Below are positions 28,013 through 37,017 of a stretch of 64,000 bases of DNA, piece after piece. The number at the start of each line of letters is the position of its first letter. Within the stretch, counting starts at the first letter, position 1. The notes below the pieces were generated by a model, which ran no database searches, had not been told where the DNA came from, and saw only the letters and a list, made by a program, of their open reading frames with translations. This DNA comes from Synechococcus sp. CC9616 (lineage in GTDB: Bacteria; Cyanobacteriota; Cyanobacteriia; PCC-6307; Cyanobiaceae), in NCBI RefSeq assembly GCF_000515235.1, contig NZ_KI911558.1, forward strand, positions 2,557,352 through 2,621,351, given 5' to 3'. Made by a program: the position numbers and the translations under genes.

Positions 28013-29510
28013 GCCATCCCAGACTGCGGGTCACGGCGTCATTCCAGCGATTACGCCAACGTGCGCGATGGCTTGTGTCGATCTGCGGCTCAAACAGGCT
28101 TGCGCCATCGCCCCGCCGCCGCACCAGATCATCGATATCTGTCACCACACCAGCCTGAACGCCGGCGAAGAGGGCGACGCCGCGGGCGGTGCTTTCCAGA
28201 TTGGCCGCTCGTCTGACGGTCAGCCCTGTGCAGTCGGCCTGAGCCTGCAGGAGAGGGTCTGAGGCCGCAGCACCGCCATCGACCGCCAGCTCACCGAGCT
28301 CTGCTCCGATCGCACTCTCCGCCAGCTCAACCAGTGTTGCCACCGAGAGCGCGATCCCCTCCAGGGCTGCCCTGGCGATGTGGCTGCTGCTGCTGTCCCG
28401 GGTCAAACCAATCATCATTCCGCGGGCCAGCGGATCCCAGTGAGGCGTGCCCCAACCGGTGAACGCGGGCACCAGCATCACGCCGCCGGAATCCGATACC
28501 TGCCCTGCCAGGCGATTCACGTCATCGGCCGTGTCGATGATTCCCAGTCCATCCCGCAGCCATTGCACGACGGTGCCGGCATTGAACAAGCTGCCCTCGA
28601 GGCAATAGGTGGGCGTGCCCCGCTCATCGGTCCAACCGAGTGTGCTGAGCAGCCCTGAATCGCATCGGCGGATGTTGTCGCCGGTGTTGATCACAAGAAA
28701 GGCTCCGGTGCCGTAGGTGCACTTCGCTTCGCCTGGTTTCAGGCAAAGCTGCCCGAGGGTTGCGGCCTGCTGGTCACCCAGCAGTGCCTGGATCGGCAAG
28801 CCGGCGAAGGGAAGTCCCTCGCTGATCCGGCCGAAATCACCGCGACACGGCAGCAACTCCGGCAGTGCACTGACCGGGAGCCCGGTCCGGTCGCAGAACG
28901 TCTCCACCCAGCAGCGCTGCTCGAGATCCATCAGCAAGGTGCGGCTTGCATTGCTCACGTCCGATCCATGACGTTGCCCTCCTGTGAGCTGCCACAGCAA
29001 CCAGCTCTCCACCGTTCCGAAGCAGAGGTCGTCAACGGCTGCCGCGGCGGCAGCATCGTCGTAGTGCGACAGCATCCAGTGGATCTTGCTGGCGCTGAAG
29101 TAGGGGTCGAGCAGCAGGCCGGTGCGCTCCCGCCAGTCCTTTTCGAATCCCGCCTCCTTCCATTGGCGGCAGATCTCGGTGGTGCGCCCGTCCTGCCAGA
29201 CCAATGCCGGACCGCAGGGCCGACCGTTGCTGCGTCTCCACAGCACCGTCGTCTCGCGTTGATTCGTGATGCCACAGCTCACAACCGCCCGTCGTTGGTC
29301 GTTGTTCAGGCCGTTGTGTAGATCGATCAGAGCCTGGCGTTGGCTGTTCCAGATCGCTTCCGGTTGCTGTTCCACCCAGCCGTCCGCCGGGTACTGGATC
29401 GGCAGCGGGGAACAAGCGCTGGCCACAAGCTCGCCAGCCGCAGTGAAGACAGCGGCTCGGGAACTGCTGGTTCCCTGGTCGAGTGCGAGGAGGAGAGGCT
29501 GATCCGCCAT
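28005..29510 (-). CDS. glpK: Glycerol kinase
   Basis: GlpK phosphorylates glycerol to glycerol-3-phosphate using ATP. The 501-residue FGGY kinase has LLALDQGTSSSRAAVF at residues 8-23, GITNQRETTVLW near 82 and the C-terminal GYxTPHWD-like block AFTGWGTPHWDPLARG. Length and motifs match true glycerol kinases. With glpD it forms a glycerol-use pair, which suits breakdown of glycerol-containing osmolytes. Confidence 0.95.
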   Translation of the reverse strand: MADQPLLLALDQGTSSSRAAVFTAAGELVASACSPLPIQYPADGWVEQQPEAIWNSQRQALIDLHNGLNNDQRRAVVSCGITNQRETTVLWRRSNGRPCGPALVWQDGRTTEICRQWKEAGFEKDWRERTGLLLDPYFSASKIHWMLSHYDDAAAAAAVDDLCFGTVESWLLWQLTGGQRHGSDVSNASRTLLMDLEQRCWVETFCDRTGLPVSALPELLPCRGDFGRISEGLPFAGLPIQALLGDQQAATLGQLCLKPGEAKCTYGTGAFLVINTGDNIRRCDSGLLSTLGWTDERGTPTYCLEGSLFNAGTVVQWLRDGLGIIDTADDVNRLAGQVSDSGGVMLVPAFTGWGTPHWDPLARGMMIGLTRDSSSSHIARAALEGIALSVATLVELAESAIGAELGELAVDGGAAASDPLLQAQADCTGLTVRRAANLESTARGVALFAGVQAGVVTDIDDLVRRRGDGASLFEPQIDTSHRARWRNRWNDAVTRSLGWHG

Positions 29511-29569
29511 GGCCGGTTGTTTTCTTCCCTGCTAGCGAGAGGGCTGCAGAGTGGAAAGGTGTATTGGCG

Positions 29570-31002
29570 ATGACGGCCTTCAGCGATCCGCCGACCTGGG
29601 TGTCGGAAGCTGTGATTTATCAGATCTTCCCGGACCGTTTTCGCCGCAGCGGAAAGGTGTCCGCTCAGCGCGATCTCCCGCTTCAGCCCTGGGGCAGTGA
29701 TCCACGCGAAGAAGGCTTTCAAGGGGGGGATCTTTACGGGGTGATCGAGGCGCTGGAATCTCTGCAGGAGATGGGAGTGAACTGCCTTTACCTCACTCCG
29801 ATCTTCAGTTCAGCTGCGAACCATCGCTACCACGCCTACGACTACTTCGAGGTGGATCCGCTGCTTGGAGGCAATGCAGCACTGGATGCCTTGATCGCCG
29901 CCGTTCATGAACGGGGAATGCGACTTGTGCTGGATGGCGTCTTCAATCACTGTGGCCGCGGCTTCTGGGCGTTCCACCATCTGGTTGAAAACGGTGCCCT
30001 TTCGCCCTATCGGGATTGGTTTCATGTCAATCAGCTTCCGCTGAAGCCCTATCCAGCTGAGGGAGAGGCCTGCGGCTACGAGTGTTGGTGGTCGCTGCCG
30101 GATCTGCCGAAGTTCAACCATGCCAATCCCGCCGTCCGTGAGCATCTGCTGTCGGTGGGCCGCCATTGGTTGGAACGGGGAATTGATGGTTGGCGTCTCG
30201 ATGTGCCAGCCGAGGTACCCGCAGATTTTTGGGTGGCATTCAGGGAGGTGGTTCGGGAGGTCAACCCTGATGCCTGGATCGTTGGAGAGATCTGGGGAGA
30301 CGCCCGTGCCTGGCTCAACGGAGAGCACTTTGACGGTGTGATGAACTACCGACTCGGTTGGAGCAGCTTGTGCTGGGCCGCTGGTGAGCGCTTACGTCAG
30401 GGATATCGCAATCGTGAATATCCCCTGAACCCTCTTGCCAGCGAGGAGCTGATTTCAATCTGGAACACCACGGCGGGCTGGTATCGGCCGCAGGTGAACA
30501 AGGCCCAGATGAATCTGCTGGACAGCCACGACGTCCCCAGGGCGCTGCATACCCTCAATGGCGACGTCGAGGCACTCAAGCTGGCGCTCCTGATGCTGTT
30601 TCTGCAACCCGGTGCGCCCTGTGTTTATTACGGCACGGAAACGGGCTTGGCCGGAGGTCCGATGAGCGAGCAGTCCAGTGGACCGGAACCTGGCTGCCGC
30701 GAGGCCTATCCGTGGGGTCAGCCCTGGGCAGCGGACCTGCGCTCATACCTGAGCGGTCTGGCAGCACTCCGACGGGACCATCCATCGCTATGCGATGGGT
30801 CCATGCAGTGGGAGAGCCGCGGGGACGACGGAATGCTTGGTCGTTCCGGTTCCTTTCAGGTGTGGATCAACCGCAGCCGCAATCAAGACCTTCCAATCGA
30901 CTTGAGCGATACCCAAACCCGGGTTTTTTGGTCATCGGCATCACCCCTGTCGCCCTCTGGGGCTGTTGGAACTCAATCTGCGGTGCTGCTGATGAGTGAT
31001 GA

Positions 31003-31021
<19 letters not shown>
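29570..31021 (+). CDS. GH13 alpha-glucosidase/neopullulanase-like enzyme
   Basis: This 483-residue alpha-amylase-family hydrolase lacks the N-terminal beta domain of classical neopullulanases. The catalytic blocks are complete: GVFNHCGRGFWAF, GIDGWRLDVPAEVP (nucleophile Asp), WIVGEIWGDARAW (acid/base Glu) and NLLDSHDVPRAL. The substrate is not readable; maltodextrins or glucosylated compatible solutes are both possible given glpK-glpD next door. ATG 29570 is the family-like start (MTAFSDPPTW). The stop codon lies inside the antisense strand of tRNA-Thr(GGT), overlapping it by 19 bases. Confidence 0.85.
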
Positions 31022-31074
<53 letters not shown>

Positions 31075-31084
31075 ATGTGGAGGA

Positions 31085-31166
31085 TGGGCCGGGTTGGATT
31101 TGAACCAACGTAGGCAGAGCCAGCGGATTTACAGTCCGCCCCCATTAACCACTCGGGCACCGACCC
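31085..31166 (-). tRNA. trnY-GUA: tRNA-Tyr (anticodon GTA)
   Basis: This 82-nt class II tRNA has acceptor GGGTCGG/CCGGCCC, anticodon stem GCGGA/TCCGC with loop CTGTAAA (anticodon GTA), a variable arm and T arm GGTTCAAATCC. It lies 10 bases upstream of tRNA-Thr on the same strand, so the two are probably one transcript. Confidence 0.95.
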
Positions 31167-31245
31167 GAACCACACCGCAAGAACTTACCAGCCGACGAGA
31201 ACAGAATGATTGAGACGACAATTGATGTGATCCGGGAAACGGTCC

Positions 31246-31689
31246 GTGCAACTGCTGCTTCTCAATGGCCCCAATCTGAATCTGTTGGGGCAACGGGAAC
31301 CTGACATCTACGGACAGACCACCCTGGCCTCGATTGAGTCGGCCCTGCAGGCAGAGGCGGAGCGTGAAGGGGCTCAGCTGGACTGTTTTCAGAGCAACTT
31401 CGAGGGTGCTCTCGTGGAACGGCTCCAGGCGGCGATGGGGGTGACCCAGGGAATCCTGATCAATGCAGGGGCCTACACCCACACCTCCATTGCCCTGCGT
31501 GATGCCCTCTCAGGGGTGGCGATTCCCTATGTGGAGCTGCACCTGAGCAACACCCATGCCCGAGAAACCTTTCGCCATCAATCGTTTTTGGCTGCCGGTG
31601 CTGTCGGGGTGGTGAGCGGTTTCGGCGCCCAGAGTTATTCCCTGGCTCTGCAGGGGCTGTTGAACCATCTCCGCTGCGGCAGATCATGA
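31246..31689 (+). CDS. aroQ: 3-dehydroquinate dehydratase, type II
   Basis: AroQ catalyses the third step of the shikimate pathway (3-dehydroquinate to 3-dehydroshikimate). The 147-residue product begins (V)[18 protein letters not shown] with the type II signature, and has the catalytic tyrosine in [13 protein letters not shown] and the HLSNTHARE substrate block. The start is GTG 31246; no in-frame ATG is available upstream. It overlaps miaE by 4 bases. Confidence 0.96.
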   Translation: MQLLLLNGPNLNLLGQREPDIYGQTTLASIESALQAEAEREGAQLDCFQSNFEGALVERLQAAMGVTQGILINAGAYTHTSIALRDALSGVAIPYVELHLSNTHARETFRHQSFLAAGAVGVVSGFGAQSYSLALQGLLNHLRCGRS

Positions 31690-32330
31690 CAACCACAACA
31701 GCGCCAGAGAAGTCCACTGCCTCCATTCGCTGGCTTGCATCCGCCACAAGTCAGACCTGGCTGGATCAGGCCAACGCCCATCCCATGGAAGTGCTGATTG
31801 ATCATGCTCATTGCGAGCGCAAAGCAGCCGGGGCAGCTGTTCAGATGATGTTTCGCTATCTCTGCGAACCCGGGCTGGGCGAAGCACTCAGCCCCCTTGC
31901 GCGTGAGGAATTGGAGCATTTCGAGCAGGTTTTAGCGGTGCTTCAATCCAAAGGCCGCTACCTGGAGCCCCTCCCGGCGCCGGCTTATGGAGGAGAACTG
32001 GCGCGCCGAATCCGCAAAGGAGAACCGGAGCGGATGCTCGATTCTTTTCTCGTTTCCGGCCTAATTGAAGCGCGCAGTCATGAGCGCATGGCCTTGTTGG
32101 CGGAACACAGTTCTGATCCGGAACTCAGAGCGCTCTACGGCAATCTTCTGGCCAGCGAAGCTCGACATTTCGGGCTCTATTGGACGTTGGCGGAAAACCG
32201 TTGGCCGCGAGATCAGATTGTTAGTCGCTTAAAAGAACTTGCCGAGCTTGAGACATGGGCGTTGACCGGGGAGCTCAACAGACCTGAAGATGTCAGGATG
32301 CATTCGGTAGGAATCGTCGTTCCAGACTGA
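31686..32330 (+). CDS. miaE: tRNA-(ms2io6A)-hydroxylase
   Basis: MiaE is a diiron enzyme that hydroxylates the isopentenyl group of ms2i6A at tRNA position 37. The 214-residue ferritin-like four-helix protein has carboxylate/histidine ligands in [32 protein letters not shown] and [11 protein letters not shown]. It is translationally coupled to aroQ by an ATGA overlap. The assignment rests on the complete ExxH ligand pattern and length. Confidence 0.92.
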   Translation: MTTTTAPEKSTASIRWLASATSQTWLDQANAHPMEVLIDHAHCERKAAGAAVQMMFRYLCEPGLGEALSPLAREELEHFEQVLAVLQSKGRYLEPLPAPAYGGELARRIRKGEPERMLDSFLVSGLIEARSHERMALLAEHSSDPELRALYGNLLASEARHFGLYWTLAENRWPRDQIVSRLKELAELETWALTGELNRPEDVRMHSVGIVVPD

Positions 32331-32357
32331 TTTCTTATTAAGAACTTTGGCAAGGTT

Positions 32358-33458
32358 GTGAATCATCTCGATCCCGATTTCAAAACTCTGACGTTCAGGC
32401 AGAGAGAGCTAGTCCTTAGAAGCCTTTATCTTCTTACCCGGCATTCGGATTTAGAACGTCCTTCCGGGTTGACTCAATTGGCGTTGATCCATGCCATTGG
32501 CAGCTCATTGCTTGGCATCGAAATGCAACTTGATGATGCCCATATTGACGAGTCTTCACTCGAGTCTCTTCAGGGTGAGATTCGGGATGTACCGGTTTCA
32601 ATCCGTCAACGTTTATTTCAGCTTTTCACCTTGGTTGAGCTGGTTTTAGACCCGTTACCTCCGAAAGCAACGGCGACACTGCGTTTTGCAGCAGCAGTTT
32701 TAAATGTTGAGGATAAATTCATACAAATTGCCAGGGATTACAGCCAAGGGGCGTATGCAATTGCGGCTTCAGATCTTCACCGTAAGGGTTATCTCGGCAA
32801 TCCAGCGTTGGTTCGTAAGGGTGGTGAAATGATGCGCTGCAACAAATCGTTGTTAGACCCTTTTGAAGAAAACAACGACGATCCACAGCTCTTGGCCCAA
32901 TGGCAGGGTTTAGAGCACTGCTCAGCAGGAACGTTGGGACGTGAAATCTGGGAGTACTACATGGGTCGCGGCTTCGTGTTCACTGGGCAGCAGGGCAGTG
33001 TGAATCCCACCATCGCTCAGCACGATTGGATTCATCTTCTGGCGGACTACAGCACAACGATCGAGGGAGAGCTGGAGGTCTTTTCCTTCATCGGCTCAGC
33101 CATCCCAGATGTCAATGGTTTTTCTTTCCTTGTGGCCATTGTCAGCCTGTTTGAAACAGGACGGCTGGAGTCTTGGGGTGGTGGGGTGCTGAATGCAGAT
33201 TGTGGGCACCTCGAGATCCCTGGAATGCCAGAGCGTCTTGCTGATGCGATTCGTCGTGGACGAATTTGCAATCGCGATGTGATGTATGGCATTGATTATT
33301 TCGATTACAAGGATCTCCCGATCGATGAAGTTCGTGAGTTAATGAATATTCCAGTCAAAGACAAAAAACTGGATTCCCCTGGGGTCTGGCATCCTGAAGG
33401 CATTACTTCTTACCAGAGAGAACATGGCAATCCAAAGTTTCAACCGGCGTTTAACTGA
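32358..33458 (+). CDS. Coq4-like protein with N-terminal TerB-like extension
   Basis: This 366-residue protein has a C-terminal half resembling Coq4 of ubiquinone synthesis. The metal motif HDWIH...E (H222, D223, H226, E238) fits HDxxHx11E exactly and is preceded by the Coq4-like block GTLGREIWEYYM (191-202). Residues about 10-115 are helical and look like a TerB-type domain. Coq4 proteins oxidatively decarboxylate ring intermediates in ubiquinone makers, but cyanobacteria use plastoquinone, so the substrate here is open. The start is GTG. It stands alone, 27 bases after miaE. Confidence 0.65.
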   Translation: MNHLDPDFKTLTFRQRELVLRSLYLLTRHSDLERPSGLTQLALIHAIGSSLLGIEMQLDDAHIDESSLESLQGEIRDVPVSIRQRLFQLFTLVELVLDPLPPKATATLRFAAAVLNVEDKFIQIARDYSQGAYAIAASDLHRKGYLGNPALVRKGGEMMRCNKSLLDPFEENNDDPQLLAQWQGLEHCSAGTLGREIWEYYMGRGFVFTGQQGSVNPTIAQHDWIHLLADYSTTIEGELEVFSFIGSAIPDVNGFSFLVAIVSLFETGRLESWGGGVLNADCGHLEIPGMPERLADAIRRGRICNRDVMYGIDYFDYKDLPIDEVRELMNIPVKDKKLDSPGVWHPEGITSYQREHGNPKFQPAFN

Positions 33459-33552
33459 ATACCCCGTTCATATGTATAGAAAGTGCGTCTGATTCTCCAG
33501 GGATGCTGCCCTGTTCAGTTTCGGCAGGATGGTCTAGATTGAATCAACAACA

Positions 33553-33930
33553 ATGATTCTGATGGATCTGCACGAAAACGCTGTTACCGGAGATCGTGAT
33601 CTTATTGATGCCTTGTCCGGTGTTAACCCTGCGTTCGGAGATTTTTGCGTTCGTGTCGCGGCTGAGGCATGGGGGAAGCCTTTAATTGATCAAAAAACAA
33701 AGGCTTTGCTTGCAGTCGCTTTGGATGTTGACAATCAATCATTCCATGGCGCGGGCGTTCCTTTTGAGGCCCATGTCACCATGGCGCTCAAACAGGGAAC
33801 CACGTTTGCAGAGCTTGAAGAACTGTTGCTTTGGACATGTGTCTACTGCGGTTTCAATAAAGCTGCCGGAGCCTTTGGGAGGCTGAATGAACTCAAGGAA
33901 AAGTACAAAGATACATTCCCTTCTGCATAA
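33553..33930 (+). CDS. Carboxymuconolactone-decarboxylase-family protein
   Basis: This 125-residue helical protein fits the CMD fold: KTKALLAVALDVD, then HVTMALKQGTTFAELEELLL (H74 in the usual place) and VYCGFNKAAGAFGRL near the end. It lacks the AhpD CxxxxxH-linked redox pair in the canonical place but has C96 and C99 in TCVYCG. It may therefore be a decarboxylase-type or a thiol-redox variant. No operon partner is evident; a DJ-1-like gene converges on it. Confidence 0.75.
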   Translation: MILMDLHENAVTGDRDLIDALSGVNPAFGDFCVRVAAEAWGKPLIDQKTKALLAVALDVDNQSFHGAGVPFEAHVTMALKQGTTFAELEELLLWTCVYCGFNKAAGAFGRLNELKEKYKDTFPSA

Positions 33931-33953
33931 GTTCATTCAGCCGATACGCTAAA

Positions 33954-34568
33954 TCAGGATTTTTCAATCTCCTTAAGGTAAATATCAATCAGCTCGTCTG
34001 TAAAAGCAGGATGTTTGGCGCTGATGAGGTCGCCATCTACCACACTACCAACCGTGCCGTCATCACCATACTGAACAAGGCCACCTGCGTTTTCAACATC
34101 GCAGAGAATGTTGTGAGCGCAAGTGACCTTCTTGCCTTCCAATAAGGTACGGTCGGCACATAACAGCCAGAGCGAGTGGCAAATTGTTCCAACCTTCACG
34201 CCTGGCGTCGCAAAGATCTTTCTCATCAATTCAACAGCAGGAGCATCATTTGGTTTGCCCTTCTCTGGTTTAACGGTGTAACGAAGACGATCGGTGGCAT
34301 AGGCCCCAATTAATAAAAATCCAACATATTCACTGGGGGTTACATCTTTTACGTCTTTGGATACGGTCAAATGTTCTTCAACCCAACCATTGTCTGGATT
34401 GGAACCAAATTGAAGTGTGGGATTTCCCCAAAGGTTAGATATATATTGAACATCGTATCCGGCAGCAGGGAATCTCCTGTTGAAAAGTCGATATTCAGTC
34501 ATATCGAAGTGGTCTTCAATGAAGACGCCGATTTTTCCCTTCGAATTACCGTGTGCGCTGAGCAACAT
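33954..34568 (-). CDS. DJ-1/PfpI-family protein
   Basis: This 204-residue class I glutamine-amidotransferase-like fold has the nucleophile elbow GTICHSLWLL (C130, H131) and E18 in the position that interacts with the cysteine. Family members act as proteases, glyoxalases/deglycases or stress chaperones; which applies cannot be told. I use ATG 34568 (MLLSAHGNSKGKIGVF); a TTG at 34613 would add 15 residues without similarity. It converges on the CMD-like gene. Confidence 0.8.
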   Translation of the reverse strand: MLLSAHGNSKGKIGVFIEDHFDMTEYRLFNRRFPAAGYDVQYISNLWGNPTLQFGSNPDNGWVEEHLTVSKDVKDVTPSEYVGFLLIGAYATDRLRYTVKPEKGKPNDAPAVELMRKIFATPGVKVGTICHSLWLLCADRTLLEGKKVTCAHNILCDVENAGGLVQYGDDGTVGSVVDGDLISAKHPAFTDELIDIYLKEIEKS

Positions 34569-34881
34569 GAGAGTCGAATTGCGAGAGATGCTGCATCGGC
34601 CTTTGAATGACAAGACCCCTGCCTAAGAATGCTAAAGCGACCTGATATGAGTTCCAGATTAGGTCGTCTTTTTTTTATTTTCTCGTCAATTTTTTTGTTT
34701 TCTCCTGCCGGATTCTTAGGGCTCTTTTTTATGGCTTCTTAATTGGTATTCCGGCAGCTGTGGCTACGCTGTTTAAGACGAGGTTCTTGGTAGCAAATGT
34801 TGCCTTGACCGACGTTCTGTCAACGCTTCGATCACGGCCAAGGTTGTTGGCTGTTCAATTTGCACCTTTTCTCAACGCACA
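34569..34881. other. 313-base intergenic region between divergent genes
   Basis: It separates the minus-strand DJ-1-like gene from the plus-strand NTF2-like gene and should hold promoters for both. The only clear structure is a plus-strand hairpin with T run at 34637-34676. No ORF with coding character or tRNA was seen. Confidence 0.6.
34637..34676 (+). terminator. Orphan plus-strand terminator-like hairpin
   Basis: Stem 34637-34643 pairs with 34661-34667 (7 bp, one G-T), the loop is 17 bases, and eight T residues follow at 34669-34676. No plus-strand gene ends just before it: the nearest, the CMD-like gene, ends 700 bases upstream with an opposite-strand gene between. It could mark a short non-coding or antisense RNA. 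Confidence 0.5.
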
Positions 34882-35451
34882 ATGGCACGTCAAAACTACT
34901 ACGAAGGGCTGTCGGCGGATTATTCCCGGCCCGGTCTTGTCGAAAAAGATCACCAGGTCAAACTAATCCAGCAGTCTGAAGAGATTGGCAATCTCCAAGA
35001 AGCTGAACTGCCAGCCATTGGCCCGGATTACACATTGGAACAGATCGAAGCTGAGAACCGTGAATTCTGGCCAACCCACTGCGAAGCCCTTCGCCAGGGA
35101 CGAGGCGATCTTCTAACAAAAGAATATCGCCCTGATCTGGTGTATCACTGCCAGGATGGTCCATACCATGGTATTAAAGAGCAGGCCCAGCGCGAAAAAC
35201 ATTGGTGGGCCATCATTGCGCAGCCTGGTGTCACGATGTGTTGGCCAATTGTTCAATTCTGGGGTGAGTTCACTCACTTCGAGTGGATCTGCTTCGATGA
35301 TGCGACCCATGAGCAGATTGCGAAGGGTAGTGTTTGCTGGGTGCGTCGTGGACATCGCGGTGGTTGCTATTACAAGAGCGAGCAACTCACCTTTACTCGT
35401 GATGTATTCGCATCAGATGAACTGTTGAAACTAATCCTAACCAACACCTGA
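34882..35451 (+). CDS. SnoaL/NTF2-like protein
   Basis: This 189-residue protein is predicted to have a cone-shaped NTF2-like fold: a helix pair with EFWPTHCEALRQGRGDLL (about 60-77), then strands with YRPDLVYHCQDGPYHG, a WWAII segment and a final sheet ending near LTFTRDVF. The family covers polyketide cyclases, isomerases and ligand-binding proteins. No catalytic dyad could be assigned with certainty. It ends at a shared hairpin with the convergent TPR gene. Confidence 0.65.
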   Translation: MARQNYYEGLSADYSRPGLVEKDHQVKLIQQSEEIGNLQEAELPAIGPDYTLEQIEAENREFWPTHCEALRQGRGDLLTKEYRPDLVYHCQDGPYHGIKEQAQREKHWWAIIAQPGVTMCWPIVQFWGEFTHFEWICFDDATHEQIAKGSVCWVRRGHRGGCYYKSEQLTFTRDVFASDELLKLILTNT

Positions 35452-35502
35452 ACTCAAGACAGACTAAATTAAATGGTTTAAAATACCAAGAAAATATGAT
35501 TT

Positions 35503-35531
35503 CAAGGGGCCTCATAGAAAAAGGCTCCTTG
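35503..35531. terminator. Hairpin between convergent genes
   Basis: A 10-bp stem (35503-35512 with 35522-35531, one G-T) with a 9-base loop lies between the NTF2-like stop (35451) and the TPR-gene stop (35542). It lacks a long T run on either side, so it could be a weak bidirectional terminator or a 3'-end stabiliser. Confidence 0.45.
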
Positions 35532-35541
35532 TCATATTATG

Positions 35542-36954
35542 TCAGGAAAAATTAAAAGCGATACAGATGCGTTCTTCAGATGCACTGGTCTGGGGAATCG
35601 TTTCGTGGGGAAGAAAGCTCGGAAACAACACAACCCTGCCAGCCTTCGGCGTGATCTTCAATGGAGATGGTGTTGAGAACATCAGGTTGCCATCAGGACA
35701 GTCATCCGATGATGTGATCTTGTCGACGCAGAGATAAAGCACACCACTGATCTTGGCTTCCGGGTGGATATGGCGTTTCTGATATCCCCCTTGTTTCAGG
35801 ATCACAGCCCAGCCACTGATCGATTCAGGATCCGGTTCGAGTGGGATTGGTAAGGACAGCTGTTTTGACAAATAGCCGTCAAGAGCCATTTTCAAGGTTT
35901 TGTTCAGTGTCAGTACGCACGCGGTTTGAGAGCCGGCAAGCATTTCGTGGGTTTGAAACCCGTCTCGGGTTGGTTTCCCTGCCCGGTTCCAAACCAAGCT
36001 GTCGAGTGTTCGGATCTCTTCGACCAAGGTTTTCAACACCACATCATGCTGATCGAAAAGTTGTGATGTTTGAACCAAATGGGTTGGGCTAAAGCCTGCT
36101 GGATCACCAAATTCAGCTTGCCATTTTGACGGCAATTCACAGATGGCTGCCGTCCAACGAATGTGATCAATCTTGTTTCGATGTTGCTTCAGTCGATCAG
36201 AGGCGAGCTGCCAATGCTGGGATTCGATCGCCGCGTAGCAGGCCTCCAAAGGATTCAGGGTTGCTGACGCGCCATGTTGAGAACTGGCATCGAGTTCTTG
36301 CAGTGCCTTTTTTGCCTCTGGCGCGTGGGGTACAAGTTGCTGGCAGACAAGAAAGGCTTGGCGTGCTTCATCAACTCGCCCCAGGGTTTGAAAAAAGCGC
36401 CCGAGGTTGTAGTGACCCAGAAATTGCTGAGGATGTTGTTGGATCACTCGTTGATACAGCGTTTCGGCTGCTTCGTAATCGCCCTGCTCCATCTGCACAA
36501 TGGCCAGATTTGTGATCAGGGATGGGTCATTGGGGTTGGCAAGAAGCGCTTGCTGAAGCAGTGTTTTGGCATCCGAGAGTTTCCCTGCCCGGAGGTAGGC
36601 CTCGCTGAGGGGAAGCGAGACGTCGGGCCGTTGCAATTGGCTGGTTTCGAGATCCTTCAGCAATCGAATCACCAAGCGGTAATCATAGATCCGGAAGGCT
36701 GATTGAGCCAACATGCATTTCAACGGATCAGGGAGAATCGCTGGATCGCGTTTCGAAAAACTTGTTTCAAACAGCTGGATCAATTCACGGTGGCGTTTCT
36801 GCATCTGCAGAAGCCTGGTGAGATTGAGAAAAACACCAGGATTGTTCGGTGCCTGCTGAAGAGCACGACGAAAGGCTTGTTCCGCAGCGCCAAGATCTCC
36901 TCTCATGGCCGCTTCGACGCCTGCGCGGTTGTGGTCTCGATCAGGCGTTGACAT
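35542..36954 (-). CDS. TPR protein with C-terminal 2OG-Fe(II) oxygenase-like domain
   Basis: This 470-residue protein has tetratricopeptide repeats over about 1-235 (GVFLNLTRLL, SLITNLAIVQMEQGDYEAAE and FLGHYNLGRFFQTLGR-type units). A domain at about 330-470 has KRHIHPEAKISGVLYL (H395/H397) and FLPHETIP (H450), then R462 in EERICIAFN. This H...H...R order fits the putative 2OG-Fe(II) oxygenase group found in marine cyanobacteria and phages. It could hydroxylate a protein bound by the TPRs. No neighbour explains the substrate. Confidence 0.78.
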   Translation of the reverse strand: MSTPDRDHNRAGVEAAMRGDLGAAEQAFRRALQQAPNNPGVFLNLTRLLQMQKRHRELIQLFETSFSKRDPAILPDPLKCMLAQSAFRIYDYRLVIRLLKDLETSQLQRPDVSLPLSEAYLRAGKLSDAKTLLQQALLANPNDPSLITNLAIVQMEQGDYEAAETLYQRVIQQHPQQFLGHYNLGRFFQTLGRVDEARQAFLVCQQLVPHAPEAKKALQELDASSQHGASATLNPLEACYAAIESQHWQLASDRLKQHRNKIDHIRWTAAICELPSKWQAEFGDPAGFSPTHLVQTSQLFDQHDVVLKTLVEEIRTLDSLVWNRAGKPTRDGFQTHEMLAGSQTACVLTLNKTLKMALDGYLSKQLSLPIPLEPDPESISGWAVILKQGGYQKRHIHPEAKISGVLYLCVDKITSSDDCPDGNLMFSTPSPLKITPKAGRVVLFPSFLPHETIPQTSASEERICIAFNFS

Positions 36955-36965
36955 TCCCGAATGGC

Positions 36966-37000
36966 AAAAAAATGGGCCAACTACCGGAGGTAGCTGGCCC
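36966..37000 (-). terminator. Rho-independent terminator after the epimerase-STAS gene
   Basis: A long stem (36974-36985 with 36990-37000, one unpaired base) with a 4-base loop is followed on the minus strand by a T run (A run 36966-36972). It lies 18 bases beyond the stop at 37018. Confidence 0.85.
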
Positions 37001-37017
37001 TGAGCAGTTGCTGTAAA

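Noticed and set aside
27146..28216. 356-codon plus-strand frame opposite glpD and glpK
   Set aside because: It runs antisense through two well-supported enzymes and has no recognisable domain.
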